In this document: piece by piece, positions 44,320 through 51,711 of the stretch
Layout of the letters: each line of letters starts with the position of its first letter
Numbering within the stretch: position 1 is the first letter of the stretch
Origin: UBA1930 sp943371535
Lineage (GTDB): Bacteria > Bacteroidota > Bacteroidia > Chitinophagales > Chitinophagaceae
Assembly: GCA_943371535.1 (NCBI GenBank)
Contig: CALRVE020000004.1
Span: 102,625 to 166,624, forward strand
DNA: 64,000 nt
Reading direction: 5' to 3'
The notes under the pieces: generated by a model
The model's input: the letters and a program-made list of their open reading frames with translations, nothing else
Told to the model about the DNA's origin: nothing
Databases searched by the model: none
Program-made: the position numbers and the translations under genes

Positions 44320-45855
44320 ATGAAAAAAATACTTTTAATGGCTTGTTGTTGTGCTACCTTATTTGTAGCAGCACAACAAAATAAAGATGCCAACAAGTTT
44401 GCTGCTACCATTACTCAAAAAGATTTAAAAGATCAACTTACAATTGTTGCTGCAGATGATATGGAAGGCAGAGAAACTGCTACTCCAGGGCAAAAAAAAG
44501 CTGCAGCATATATTGAAGAACAGTTTAAAAAAATAGGTTTAAAACCAGCTAATGGCAATAGTTATCAGCAATTATTTCCGGTGTATCAAGATGAGTTAAA
44601 ATCGGCTACATTAAAACTGTACAATTTTAATTTTGAATACAATACGCATTTTACTGCCAACTTAAGTAATAGTGTAAATGGCAGTTGGAGCATCAACAAT
44701 ATTGCTTATGTAGCTTATGGAATAAGCGATAAAGAAAGAGATGATTATGCAAATATTGATGTAAAAGGTAAGTGGGTAGTGTTGTTAGACATTACTCCTG
44801 CAGATATGGACAAAGGAGAAGCCAATATACCAACATCTGCAAGAGGTGCACTAGCAGGTAAAGTACGTACAGCCATGCAAAAAGGAGCAGTAGGCGTTCT
44901 AGCGGTTTCAAAAACTTTCTTAAGCGATAAAAGAACGCCAACTTCTAATATTGGCGGTATGTACATGAAAAGAGAAGGAGCTACAACCAACAATGTAATT
45001 CCTGTTTTGTCTATTTCGTATCAAGCAGCAGCTTCTATTTTAAGTAAAGATATTGCCAACTATACTGCTTTAAAAAATGTACCAACTGGCATATACAACA
45101 CCAATGCAAGTATTGCTATTGATAAAACCACCAATCAACTTGAAAGCTCAAATGTTATTGGCATAGTAGAAGGAACAGATAAGAAAAATGAGTATGTTGT
45201 TTTAACTGCACATTATGATCATTTGGGTAAAAGAGGTAATGTAATTTATAATGGTGCCGATGATGATGGAAGTGGAACAGTAAGTGTAATTGAAATGGCA
45301 GAGGCTTTTGCCGAAGCTAAGAAAAAAGGAAAAGGTCCAAGAAGAACCATTGTATTTATGACAGTGAGTGGAGAAGAAAAAGGTTTATGGGGCAGTGAAT
45401 ACTATGGCGATCATCCATTATTTCCTTTAGAAAAAACAACGGTGAATTTAAATACCGATATGGTAGGAAGAATTGATCCTTCATACAAAGGCGATAGCTT
45501 AAATTATGTTTTTGTAATTGGAGAAGATAAGCTCAGTAGCGATTTAATGAAGATTACTGATAGCATTAATCAGCATACAAAAATGGAGTTAGACAGAAGA
45601 TACAACGACCCTAAAGATCCCAATCGTTTTTACTACAGAAGCGATCATTACAATTTCGCAAAAAAAGGCGTTCCAATTATTTTCTACTTTAATGGCGTAC
45701 ACAAAGATTATCATAGAGAAAGCGATACAGTTGAGAAAATTAATTTTGATGTAATGGAAAAAAGGGTTCGATTAATTTTTACCACAGCATGGGTAATGGC
45801 CAATAGAGAAAATATGTTGAAGAGAGATATTCCTTTAAATATGCCTCCAAGATAA
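44320..45855 (+). CDS. Exported M28-family zinc aminopeptidase
   Basis: A 511-residue exported peptidase with signal MKKILLMACCCATLFVAAQ. A PA-like insert occupies about residues 135-250 (KGAVGVLAVSKTFLSDKR). The M28 catalytic domain binds two zinc ions with VLTAHYDHLGK (His, catalytic Asp), NGADDDGSGT (bridging Asp), VSGEEKGLWGS (catalytic Glu, ligand), NTDMVGR (Asp) and GVHKDYHRESDT (His). All ligands are present, so it should be active on peptides in the periplasm or at the surface. Confidence 0.93.
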   Translation: MKKILLMACCCATLFVAAQQNKDANKFAATITQKDLKDQLTIVAADDMEGRETATPGQKKAAAYIEEQFKKIGLKPANGNSYQQLFPVYQDELKSATLKLYNFNFEYNTHFTANLSNSVNGSWSINNIAYVAYGISDKERDDYANIDVKGKWVVLLDITPADMDKGEANIPTSARGALAGKVRTAMQKGAVGVLAVSKTFLSDKRTPTSNIGGMYMKREGATTNNVIPVLSISYQAAASILSKDIANYTALKNVPTGIYNTNASIAIDKTTNQLESSNVIGIVEGTDKKNEYVVLTAHYDHLGKRGNVIYNGADDDGSGTVSVIEMAEAFAEAKKKGKGPRRTIVFMTVSGEEKGLWGSEYYGDHPLFPLEKTTVNLNTDMVGRIDPSYKGDSLNYVFVIGEDKLSSDLMKITDSINQHTKMELDRRYNDPKDPNRFYYRSDHYNFAKKGVPIIFYFNGVHKDYHRESDTVEKINFDVMEKRVRLIFTTAWVMANRENMLKRDIPLNMPPR

Positions 45856-45869
45856 AATTTTTGAAAACC

Positions 45870-45895
45870 CCGACGACGGCTTTCAGCCTCGTCGG
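45870..45895 (+). terminator. Terminator of the M28 peptidase gene
   Basis: CCGACGACGGCT and AGCCTCGTCGG pair, with one bulged C, around TTC, 15 bases after the stop. The T-tract is weak. Confidence 0.65.
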
Positions 45896-45959
45896 CGGTT
45901 ATTTAAAGAATTAGTTTTTAAAGAATAATTTCAGCTAACAAACGATAGCTTAATTTTTT

Positions 45960-45989
45960 TTGGTTGGAATAATTTTCACTTTACATTCG
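45960..45989 (+). promoter_or_regulatory. Candidate promoter of the asd leader
   Basis: TTG at 45960-45962, 19 bases, then TACATTCG at 45982-45989. This fits TTG-N19-TAnnTTTG with one mismatch. Transcription would begin at about 45996, right at the leader-peptide start. Confidence 0.5.
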
Positions 45990-45996
45990 CAACGCA

Positions 45997-46044
45997 ATGA
46001 TGAACAATAAACATACTAAGATTACAAAAAAACAGCCTCGTTGA
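45997..46044 (+). CDS. Candidate leader peptide of the asd attenuator
   Basis: A 15-codon frame encoding MMNNKHTKITKKQPR. Twelve of the 15 residues are Met, Asn, Lys, Thr, Ile or the like: four Lys, two Thr, two Met, two Asn and one Ile all belong to the aspartate family, the pathway in which asd acts. The stop codon is immediately followed by the strand that can form an antiterminator. Low GC content also favours Lys, Asn and Ile codons, so composition alone is not proof. Confidence 0.45.
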   Translation: MMNNKHTKITKKQPR

Positions 46045-46118
46045 GGAAGTTGAGTAAGCTTTGTATGTACAGCATAAAAAAGTTTGAAAGCCTTCCTTAA
46101 AATGGGAAGGCTTTTTTT
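46045..46118 (+). promoter_or_regulatory. Candidate transcription attenuator (antiterminator/terminator pair)
   Basis: A strong terminator lies at 46087-46118: AAAGCCTTCC pairs with GGAAGGCTTT, then a run of seven T. Upstream, GGAAG (46045-46049) and GCTTT (46058-46062) are exactly complementary to the same left arm (AAAGC, CTTCC), with an eight-base bulge, so they can pair with it instead of the right arm. A ribosome stalled on the Lys/Thr codons would leave this strand free (antitermination); one at the stop codon would cover it (termination). Confidence 0.55.
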
Positions 46119-46433
46119 GTTAGGGATTATTGGAACACAGATTAAACAGATGAAACTGATTTACCCGGAATAAAAAATCAGTTCTTATCCATTCAATCAG
46201 TGCCATCAGCGTTCTATTAAAAAGAAAAAGTTCTTCCCCTCTTGGGAGGGGTAGTATAAACTTGAGGTGAGAACAATGATTTTTGGGGTGGGTTTAAAAA
46301 GCTGAAAAATGAGCTAAACCTTGAAGGGTGCGACGCCGTAAATGTTCAGTAAAGAACAAAAGTTGGTATCAATAATTATTCATCATAAAACTTTATGCAA
46401 CGCATAAAGAACAAAAATTGGGGGGAAACAAAA
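46119..46433 (+). other. Long asd leader region with inserted repeats
   Basis: A 315-base stretch without a gene. About 46130-46220 is an imperfect inverted repeat (GGAACACAGATTAAACAGAT and, inverted, ATCAGCGTTCTATT). It resembles the intergenic repeats at 14.2 and 17 kb. Then follow hairpins CCCCTCTTGGGAGGGG (about 46237) and GGTTTA...TAAACC (about 46290-46320). I see no riboswitch I can name. A purine-rich GGGGGAAAC precedes the asd ATG, unusual here and possibly a ribosome binding site. Confidence 0.5.
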
Positions 46434-47423
46434 ATGAAAGTAGCCGTAGTTGGAGCCACTGGCTTAGTAGGTACAAAAATGTTACAAGTACTTGCTGAAA
46501 GAAATTTTAATGTAACAGTATTGATTCCTGTTGCAAGTGAAAGAAGTGTTGGCAAAGAAGTGGAGTTTAAAGGTAAACAATACAAAGTTGTTGGCATGCA
46601 AGCTGGTATTGATGCAAAACCTGCTGTAGCTATTTTTAGTGCTGGTGGTAGCACTAGTTTAGAGTGGGCTCCAAAATTTGCAGCTGCAGGTATTACTGTA
46701 ATTGATAATAGTAGTGCATGGCGTATGGATGCAACAAAAAAATTAGTAGTACCAGAAGTAAATGCAAGTGTATTAACTGCAGATGATAAAATTATTGCCA
46801 ATCCAAATTGCAGCACCATTCAAATGGTAGTGGCTTTACAACCATTGCATGAGAAATACAAAATTAAAAGAGTGGTTGTAAGTACTTATCAAAGTGTTAC
46901 TGGCACTGGTAAAGCAGCAGTTGATCAATTATTCAATGAAAGAAAGGGGGTTGAAGGAGCAATGGCTTATAAATATCAAATTGACTTAAATGTTATTCCA
47001 CAAATTGATGTGTTTTTAGAAAATGGATACACCAAAGAAGAAATGAAAATGGTGAAAGAAACTTGCAAGATTATGCAAGACGATAACATTAAAGTTACTG
47101 CTACAACGGTGCGTATTCCTGTTGTTGGTGGTCATAGCGAAAGTGTAAATGTTGAATTTGAAAACGAATATGATTTAGCAGAAGTAAAAGCATTATTGAG
47201 TGCTGCTCCTGGTATTGTGTTGCAACAAGATGATGCTGCACAATTTTATCCTATGCCTTTATGGGCTCATGAAAAAGATGAAGTGTTTGTTGGCAGATTA
47301 CGTAGAGATGAAAGTCAGCCTAAAACTTTAAATATGTGGATTGTAAGCGATAATTTACGCAAAGGTGCTGCTACCAATGCAGTACAAATTGCTGAATATT
47401 TAGTAGGGAAAGGTCTTTTATAA
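46434..47423 (+). CDS. asd: Aspartate-semialdehyde dehydrogenase
   Basis: Reduces aspartyl phosphate to aspartate semialdehyde, the branch to lysine/diaminopimelate, threonine, methionine and isoleucine. A 329-residue protein from ATG 46434: NADP-binding VAVVGATGLVGTKMLQVL, the catalytic cysteine in NPNCSTIQMVVAL, and substrate-binding VSTYQSVTGTGKAAVDQL and RIPVVGGHSESVNVEF. The longer frame from 46395 adds 13 residues before the Rossmann motif and is less likely. It is monocistronic with a strong terminator, and is preceded by a candidate attenuator. Confidence 0.96.
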   Translation: MKVAVVGATGLVGTKMLQVLAERNFNVTVLIPVASERSVGKEVEFKGKQYKVVGMQAGIDAKPAVAIFSAGGSTSLEWAPKFAAAGITVIDNSSAWRMDATKKLVVPEVNASVLTADDKIIANPNCSTIQMVVALQPLHEKYKIKRVVVSTYQSVTGTGKAAVDQLFNERKGVEGAMAYKYQIDLNVIPQIDVFLENGYTKEEMKMVKETCKIMQDDNIKVTATTVRIPVVGGHSESVNVEFENEYDLAEVKALLSAAPGIVLQQDDAAQFYPMPLWAHEKDEVFVGRLRRDESQPKTLNMWIVSDNLRKGAATNAVQIAEYLVGKGLL

Positions 47424-47450
47424 TTATTATTTGTTTTAATTTTTGTTGTA

Positions 47451-47484
47451 AAAAGGGTTCATCAATCACATGATGAACCCTTTT
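47451..47484 (+). terminator. Terminator of asd
   Basis: AAAAGGGTTCATCA and TGATGAACCCTTTT form a perfect 14-bp stem with a six-base loop and T-run. Confidence 0.92.
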
Positions 47485-47675
47485 TATGTTTGAAATACAT
47501 TCATATTTAGTTATCTGCATAAAATCAAAACATTTGGTCAAAAAATTACAATTCTGCTAAAAATCTTACTTATTTAATGACAATAGTCATGAATTATGTT
47601 TTTGCGACAGAATATTTTTGTAGTCTAATAAAAATTATTTTGACTGACGTAATGAGTGTAGCATTGAATGATAAC

Positions 47676-48032
47676 ATGAATATTGCAACTGTTCAACAGC
47701 TGTTTAATGAACTATTTCCTTTTTTGAAAATAGAATTTTTTGAAAAAGAAAATGGATTCAATTCTGTGACTATCAAAAAGCGAATTCATTCTGTTCAAAA
47801 AAAATTATTAGATTATAAGTTGCCTAAAGAACCTTACAAAGAAATTTGTATACACCCAGATATGACTGTAACTGAACTAGAAAAAGAATTTAATGGTCTA
47901 TATAAATTACATACTCAGGTATTTAGAAGATCTGGAAACATTTGGTTAGAAACTACTATTACCGATGGTTGGACTTTAAAAGAACAAAACAATCAAGGCG
48001 AAATGATTACCGCTCAAATTGCCAATAAATAA
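47676..48032 (+). CDS. Conserved small protein of unknown function
   Basis: A cytosolic protein of 118 residues if started at ATG 47676 (MNIATVQQLFNELFPFLKIEFFEKENG), where I recall related Bacteroidota proteins beginning. ATGs at 47652 and 47577 are in frame. A TATTTTTG box at 47613-47620 would put the transcript start after the earliest one, favouring the later starts. The C-terminus has YKLHTQVFRRSGNIWLETTITDGWTLKEQNNQG. No named domain is known to me. Confidence 0.75.
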   Translation: MNIATVQQLFNELFPFLKIEFFEKENGFNSVTIKKRIHSVQKKLLDYKLPKEPYKEICIHPDMTVTELEKEFNGLYKLHTQVFRRSGNIWLETTITDGWTLKEQNNQGEMITAQIANK

Positions 48033-48061
48033 GATTAACTAATAAGCCCCTGAAATACAAC

Positions 48062-48085
48062 AATGCTTCTGTAAAAAGAAGCATT
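48062..48085 (+). terminator. Hairpin terminator after the small conserved gene
   Basis: AATGCTTCT and AGAAGCATT pair around GTAAAA. The T-tract is interrupted, so it is weaker than the others. Confidence 0.6.
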
Positions 48086-48177
48086 TGTTATTTGTATAAA
48101 AGCAAGCATTTGTTAAATACACATACCTTAGTTAAAAAACTTAGTGCTGTTTAGAGCTTTTATATTTATTTCGTAAC

Positions 48178-49212
48178 ATGAAAAAAATAATTGTTGCAAT
48201 TTTCCTTTTAAGTATTGTTGCTTGTGGCAACAAAAAAAATATTCCCGATGTTTCTAAAGTACAAGTACAACTAACTACGCAACGTTTTGAACAAGATTTT
48301 TTTACAATAGATACTACACAATTAGATGCTTCGTTACAAATGCTATTTAATAAGTATCCTGTTTTTATGGTAGATTATTTGCAAAACATTTTAGCTAGTA
48401 ACCCACAGCCCGATACTATCATGCAAAATGTAAAGCTATTTATAACCGCATACAGTAAAATTTACGAAACAACACAATCAACATTTGCCAATTTTAATTC
48501 AATAGAAAAAGAGATAAAACAAGGATTTCAGTTTGTAAAATATTATTTCCCCAACTATAAGTTACCTACTCAATTGGTTACTTATATTGGTCCATGGGAT
48601 GCTATGTTTATGTTGAGTAATAATACTTCTGGAAGCGGTGTTATGAGAGATGATAGTATTATGGGTATTGGTTTACAGCTTAGTTTGGGTAACAATTTTC
48701 CTTTGTATAAAGATGGTGCATTACAATCATTATATCCTGCTTTTATTAGTAAAAGATTCGATCCAAAATATATTACCACCAATGCTTTAAACGTAATTAT
48801 AGACGATTTATATACTTCCCGAAACCTTGGTAAGCCTTTGGTAGAACAAATGATAGAAGCTGGTAAAAGATTGTATTTATCAGATGCTTTTTTACCCTAC
48901 ACAGCCGATAGTATTAAAACAGGTTATACACAAGCTCAGCTAGAAGGTTGCATAAAAAATGAAGCCAATATTTGGAACTTTTTTGTTACCAACGATTTAC
49001 TTTTTACCACCGAACCATCTATAATAAAAGATTATATGACCGATGCACCCAATACACCAGCTTTAGGAGAACAATCGCCTGGTAATATTGGTCAGTTTGT
49101 AGGTTGGCAAATTGTAAAACAATGGATGAAAAAAAATGACACAAAAAAGCTGGAAGATTTACTAAAAACATCGGCTAAAGAAATATTTGAAACCAGTAAA
49201 TACAAACCATAA
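48178..49212 (+). CDS. gldB: Gliding motility lipoprotein GldB-like
   Basis: A 344-residue lipoprotein with signal MKKIIVAIFLLSIVACG (cysteine 16). The family pattern is visible: VQLTTQRFEQDFFTIDT, FQFVKYYFPNYKLPTQLVTYIGPWD, SIMGIGLQLSLGNNFPLY and GNIGQFVGWQIVKQWM. GldB is needed for gliding and T9SS function in flavobacteria, though its molecular role is unclear. Its usual partner gldC is not adjacent here. Its presence fits the many T9SS tails in the window. Confidence 0.87.
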   Translation: MKKIIVAIFLLSIVACGNKKNIPDVSKVQVQLTTQRFEQDFFTIDTTQLDASLQMLFNKYPVFMVDYLQNILASNPQPDTIMQNVKLFITAYSKIYETTQSTFANFNSIEKEIKQGFQFVKYYFPNYKLPTQLVTYIGPWDAMFMLSNNTSGSGVMRDDSIMGIGLQLSLGNNFPLYKDGALQSLYPAFISKRFDPKYITTNALNVIIDDLYTSRNLGKPLVEQMIEAGKRLYLSDAFLPYTADSIKTGYTQAQLEGCIKNEANIWNFFVTNDLLFTTEPSIIKDYMTDAPNTPALGEQSPGNIGQFVGWQIVKQWMKKNDTKKLEDLLKTSAKEIFETSKYKP

Positions 49213-49257
49213 CTATAGATAATTTTCCTTCTTATTCTTCTTTCATACATTTACCTC

Positions 49258-49722
49258 ATGAGTAATATTAAAAAAATTCCTGCTCGTAAAACCATTGCAT
49301 TGGTTGCACACGATAATAAAAAACCCGATTTAATTGAATGGGCTATTTATAATAAAACTACTTTAGCCAAACATAATTTAGTAGCCACAGGAACCACAGG
49401 AAAACTATTAGAAGAAGCTTTAGACAGACCAGTAAGAAAATTTTTAAGTGGCCCACTTGGTGGAGATCAACAAATTGGAAGCATGATTGCTCAGGGTGAA
49501 ATTGATGTACTCATTTTCTTTTGGGATGCTATGGAAGCTCAACCACACGATAGCGATGTAAAAGCATTATTACGCCTTTGCGTTGCATGGAATATTATTA
49601 TGGCTTGCGATAGGGCTACTGCTGATTTTATTATGACCTCTCCTTTTATGCACGAAACTTACAATGCAACTTTACCAGATTATACCGATTATTTAAGCAG
49701 AGAAATTAAAACCGATGAATAA
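49258..49722 (+). CDS. mgsA: Methylglyoxal synthase
   Basis: Converts dihydroxyacetone phosphate to methylglyoxal, a bypass that relieves phosphate stress. The 154-residue protein has ALVAHDNKKPDLIEWA, VATGTTGKLLEEAL and the catalytic SGPLGGDQQIGSMIAQGEIDVLIFFWD, including the catalytic Asp. Its end overlaps the following GNAT gene by eight bases. Confidence 0.96.
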   Translation: MSNIKKIPARKTIALVAHDNKKPDLIEWAIYNKTTLAKHNLVATGTTGKLLEEALDRPVRKFLSGPLGGDQQIGSMIAQGEIDVLIFFWDAMEAQPHDSDVKALLRLCVAWNIIMACDRATADFIMTSPFMHETYNATLPDYTDYLSREIKTDE

Positions 49723-50215
49723 TTTACAACTTAGAATTTGGCAAAAAGACGATGCTCAACAACTTGCCGCCATTGCCAATAATAAAAATATTTGGAGCAA
49801 TGTATTAGATAGTTTTCCTAGCCCATATACAGTAATGGATGCTTTGCAATGGATTAATAAAGAAAGTTCGGCACAGCCAATTACAAAATTTGCTATAGAA
49901 TATCAAGGCAGTGTAGTGGGTGGTATTGGAATGATTTTAAATGAAGATGTATATCGCAACAATATTGAACTAGGCTATTTTGTTGGAGAAACATATTGGG
50001 GTAAAGGCATTGCTACAACTGCTATTAAAACCATTGTAGAGCATATTCAAAAAAATTATTCGGTCAATAGAGTAATGGCTCGTGTATATGCCCATAATAC
50101 AGCTAGTATGAAGGCTTTACAAAAAGCAGGATTTCATTTAGAAGGCATTCAAGAAAAAGCTGCTATTAAAAACAATGTATTGATTGATGTGTATGTATGG
50201 GTAAGATTTATTTAA
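49715..50215 (+). CDS. GNAT-family acetyltransferase (RimJ/RimL-like)
   Basis: A 166-residue acetyltransferase: N-terminal LRIWQKDDAQQLAAIANN, acetyl-CoA-binding segment LGYFVGETYWGKGIATTAIK, and ARVYAHNTASMKALQKAGFHLEG. This arrangement is that of the RimJ/RimL group, which acetylates protein N-termini or antibiotics; the target is unknown. Coupled to mgsA by overlap. Confidence 0.9.
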   Translation: MNNLQLRIWQKDDAQQLAAIANNKNIWSNVLDSFPSPYTVMDALQWINKESSAQPITKFAIEYQGSVVGGIGMILNEDVYRNNIELGYFVGETYWGKGIATTAIKTIVEHIQKNYSVNRVMARVYAHNTASMKALQKAGFHLEGIQEKAAIKNNVLIDVYVWVRFI

Positions 50216-50234
50216 CTATATTTCGAAGTATAAA

Positions 50235-51269
50235 ATGATAAAAATTTTTTTCAGCTGCATGATAATACTCTGTTGTTTTGCTTGTAAAACAACCTATGTA
50301 AAATATGCCAGTAATTATACTTTTAAAAGTGAAAATGGATTACCCAATTATGGCAATTTAAATTATTGGGCTGCACATCCTTGGAAGCATGATACTAGCG
50401 ATAGTATTCCAAAGCCATTGAGAAAAAATTTTAATGCCGACTCAACGGTAGATGTATTTTTTCTACACCCAACTAGTTATTCAGATAAAGAGAAAACGCA
50501 AGGTTGGAATGCTCCTATAGACGATTCACTCATCAATGCAAAAACAGATTACAGCAGTATTTTATATCAAGCAAGTGTATTTAATAATGCAGGCAGAGTA
50601 TTTGCCCCTCGTTACAGACAAGCCAACTACTTTGCATATTTACCCATAACAAAAGATGATACATTAAAAGCATTAGCAGCTTTTGATACTGCTTATGCCG
50701 ATATACAACAAGCCTTTGATTATTACTTAAAACACTACAATAATGGCAGACCAATCATTATTGCTGCACATAGCCAAGGCACAACTCATGCAAAAAAATT
50801 GTTGAAAGAATATTTTGATGGAAAATTATTACAAAATAAATTGGTAGTTGCCTATTTGGTGGGAATGCCAGTTGAAAATGATTATTTCAAGAATATTCAA
50901 CCTTGTGATAATGAAAATCAAACCAATTGCTTTTGTACATGGCGAACATTTAAAGTAAACTATACACCCAATTATTTAGCTAAAGAAAACAATAAGGTGG
51001 TAGTTACCAATCCTCTTACATGGAATGTAAACATACCTTCTACCGAAGTAAAAGACAATAAAGGATCGGTACTAAAAAACTTTAATCAACTAGTACCAAA
51101 AGTTACCAATGCAACAGTGCACAATGGAATTATTTGGGCAAAACATCCTCGTTTTTTTGGTAGTTTTTTGTTAAGAGCCAAAAACTATCATATTGCCGAT
51201 TATAATTTTTACTACCTGAGTATTAGAGAAAATGTGGCCAATAGAATAAAAATGTTTTGGAAAAAATAA
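50235..51269 (+). CDS. DUF3089 alpha/beta-hydrolase-like lipoprotein
   Basis: A 344-residue protein with lipoprotein-type signal (MIKIFFSCMIILCCFAC, cysteine 17) and a DUF3089 domain: DVFFLHPTSYSDKEK, NAGRVFAPRYRQANYFAYL, and the nucleophile motif IIAAHSQGTTHAKKLL. Conserved CFCTWRTFKVNYTP and a late NYHIADYNFYYLSIRENVANRI supply candidate acid and base. It is probably an esterase or lipase of unknown substrate in the envelope. Confidence 0.87.
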   Translation: MIKIFFSCMIILCCFACKTTYVKYASNYTFKSENGLPNYGNLNYWAAHPWKHDTSDSIPKPLRKNFNADSTVDVFFLHPTSYSDKEKTQGWNAPIDDSLINAKTDYSSILYQASVFNNAGRVFAPRYRQANYFAYLPITKDDTLKALAAFDTAYADIQQAFDYYLKHYNNGRPIIIAAHSQGTTHAKKLLKEYFDGKLLQNKLVVAYLVGMPVENDYFKNIQPCDNENQTNCFCTWRTFKVNYTPNYLAKENNKVVVTNPLTWNVNIPSTEVKDNKGSVLKNFNQLVPKVTNATVHNGIIWAKHPRFFGSFLLRAKNYHIADYNFYYLSIRENVANRIKMFWKK

Positions 51270-51322
51270 GTCCCACCAAATGAATGGCAGGACTATAAAA
51301 AAAACACCCCCTAAACAAAAAG

Positions 51323-51577
51323 TTATTGCTTTTTAAATGGAATACTTTTAATAAAAGTATCGCCACAAAAAGCATTTAAAATATAATTGCCGTTATTTAA
51401 ATCGGCTAAATTTAAGTTTAATTGTTGTGTACCTTCCTCCACAAAAGTGGTAACCTTGGTAGCAATCATTCCTTGTACATTCAATATTTTAATGGTTAAA
51501 TACTCCATCTTATCAGCAACAATATGCAAATAGCCAATGCCATTAGTATGTATAGGTTGTAAGCTTTGTATGTACAT
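51323..51577 (-). CDS. Orphan sorting-domain-like protein without signal peptide
   Basis: An 84-residue protein that as a whole resembles a T9SS type A C-terminal domain: YLTIKILNVQGMIATKVTTF, then EGTQQLNLNLADLNNGNYILNAF and IKSIPFKKQ. The usual YPNP opening is missing, as is any export signal or cargo domain. The upstream 51578-51711 holds only AT-rich sequence and the terminator of the next gene, so it is not the end of a longer broken gene. Role unknown. Confidence 0.65.
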   Translation of the reverse strand: MYIQSLQPIHTNGIGYLHIVADKMEYLTIKILNVQGMIATKVTTFVEEGTQQLNLNLADLNNGNYILNAFCGDTFIKSIPFKKQ

Positions 51578-51667
51578 AACTATATAATTTAAATAGTAAA
51601 ATATATAGGGGAAGTATTAGCAAAAGACACAATTGGTATAAATAATGCTGCTTTTAATAAAAAAAAA

Positions 51668-51687
51668 GCATCTCAAGAATGAGATGC
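51668..51687 (-). terminator. Terminator of the large T9SS protein gene
   Basis: GCATCTCA and TGAGATGC pair around AGAA; on the minus strand a run of about nine T follows. Confidence 0.87.
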
Positions 51688-51711
51688 ATTGATACTTAAC
51701 CTAAGTAACCC

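Noticed and set aside
46119..46433. Possible lysine riboswitch before asd
   Set aside because: I could not match the conserved core of the lysine riboswitch; the segment is better explained by repeat-type sequence and simple hairpins.
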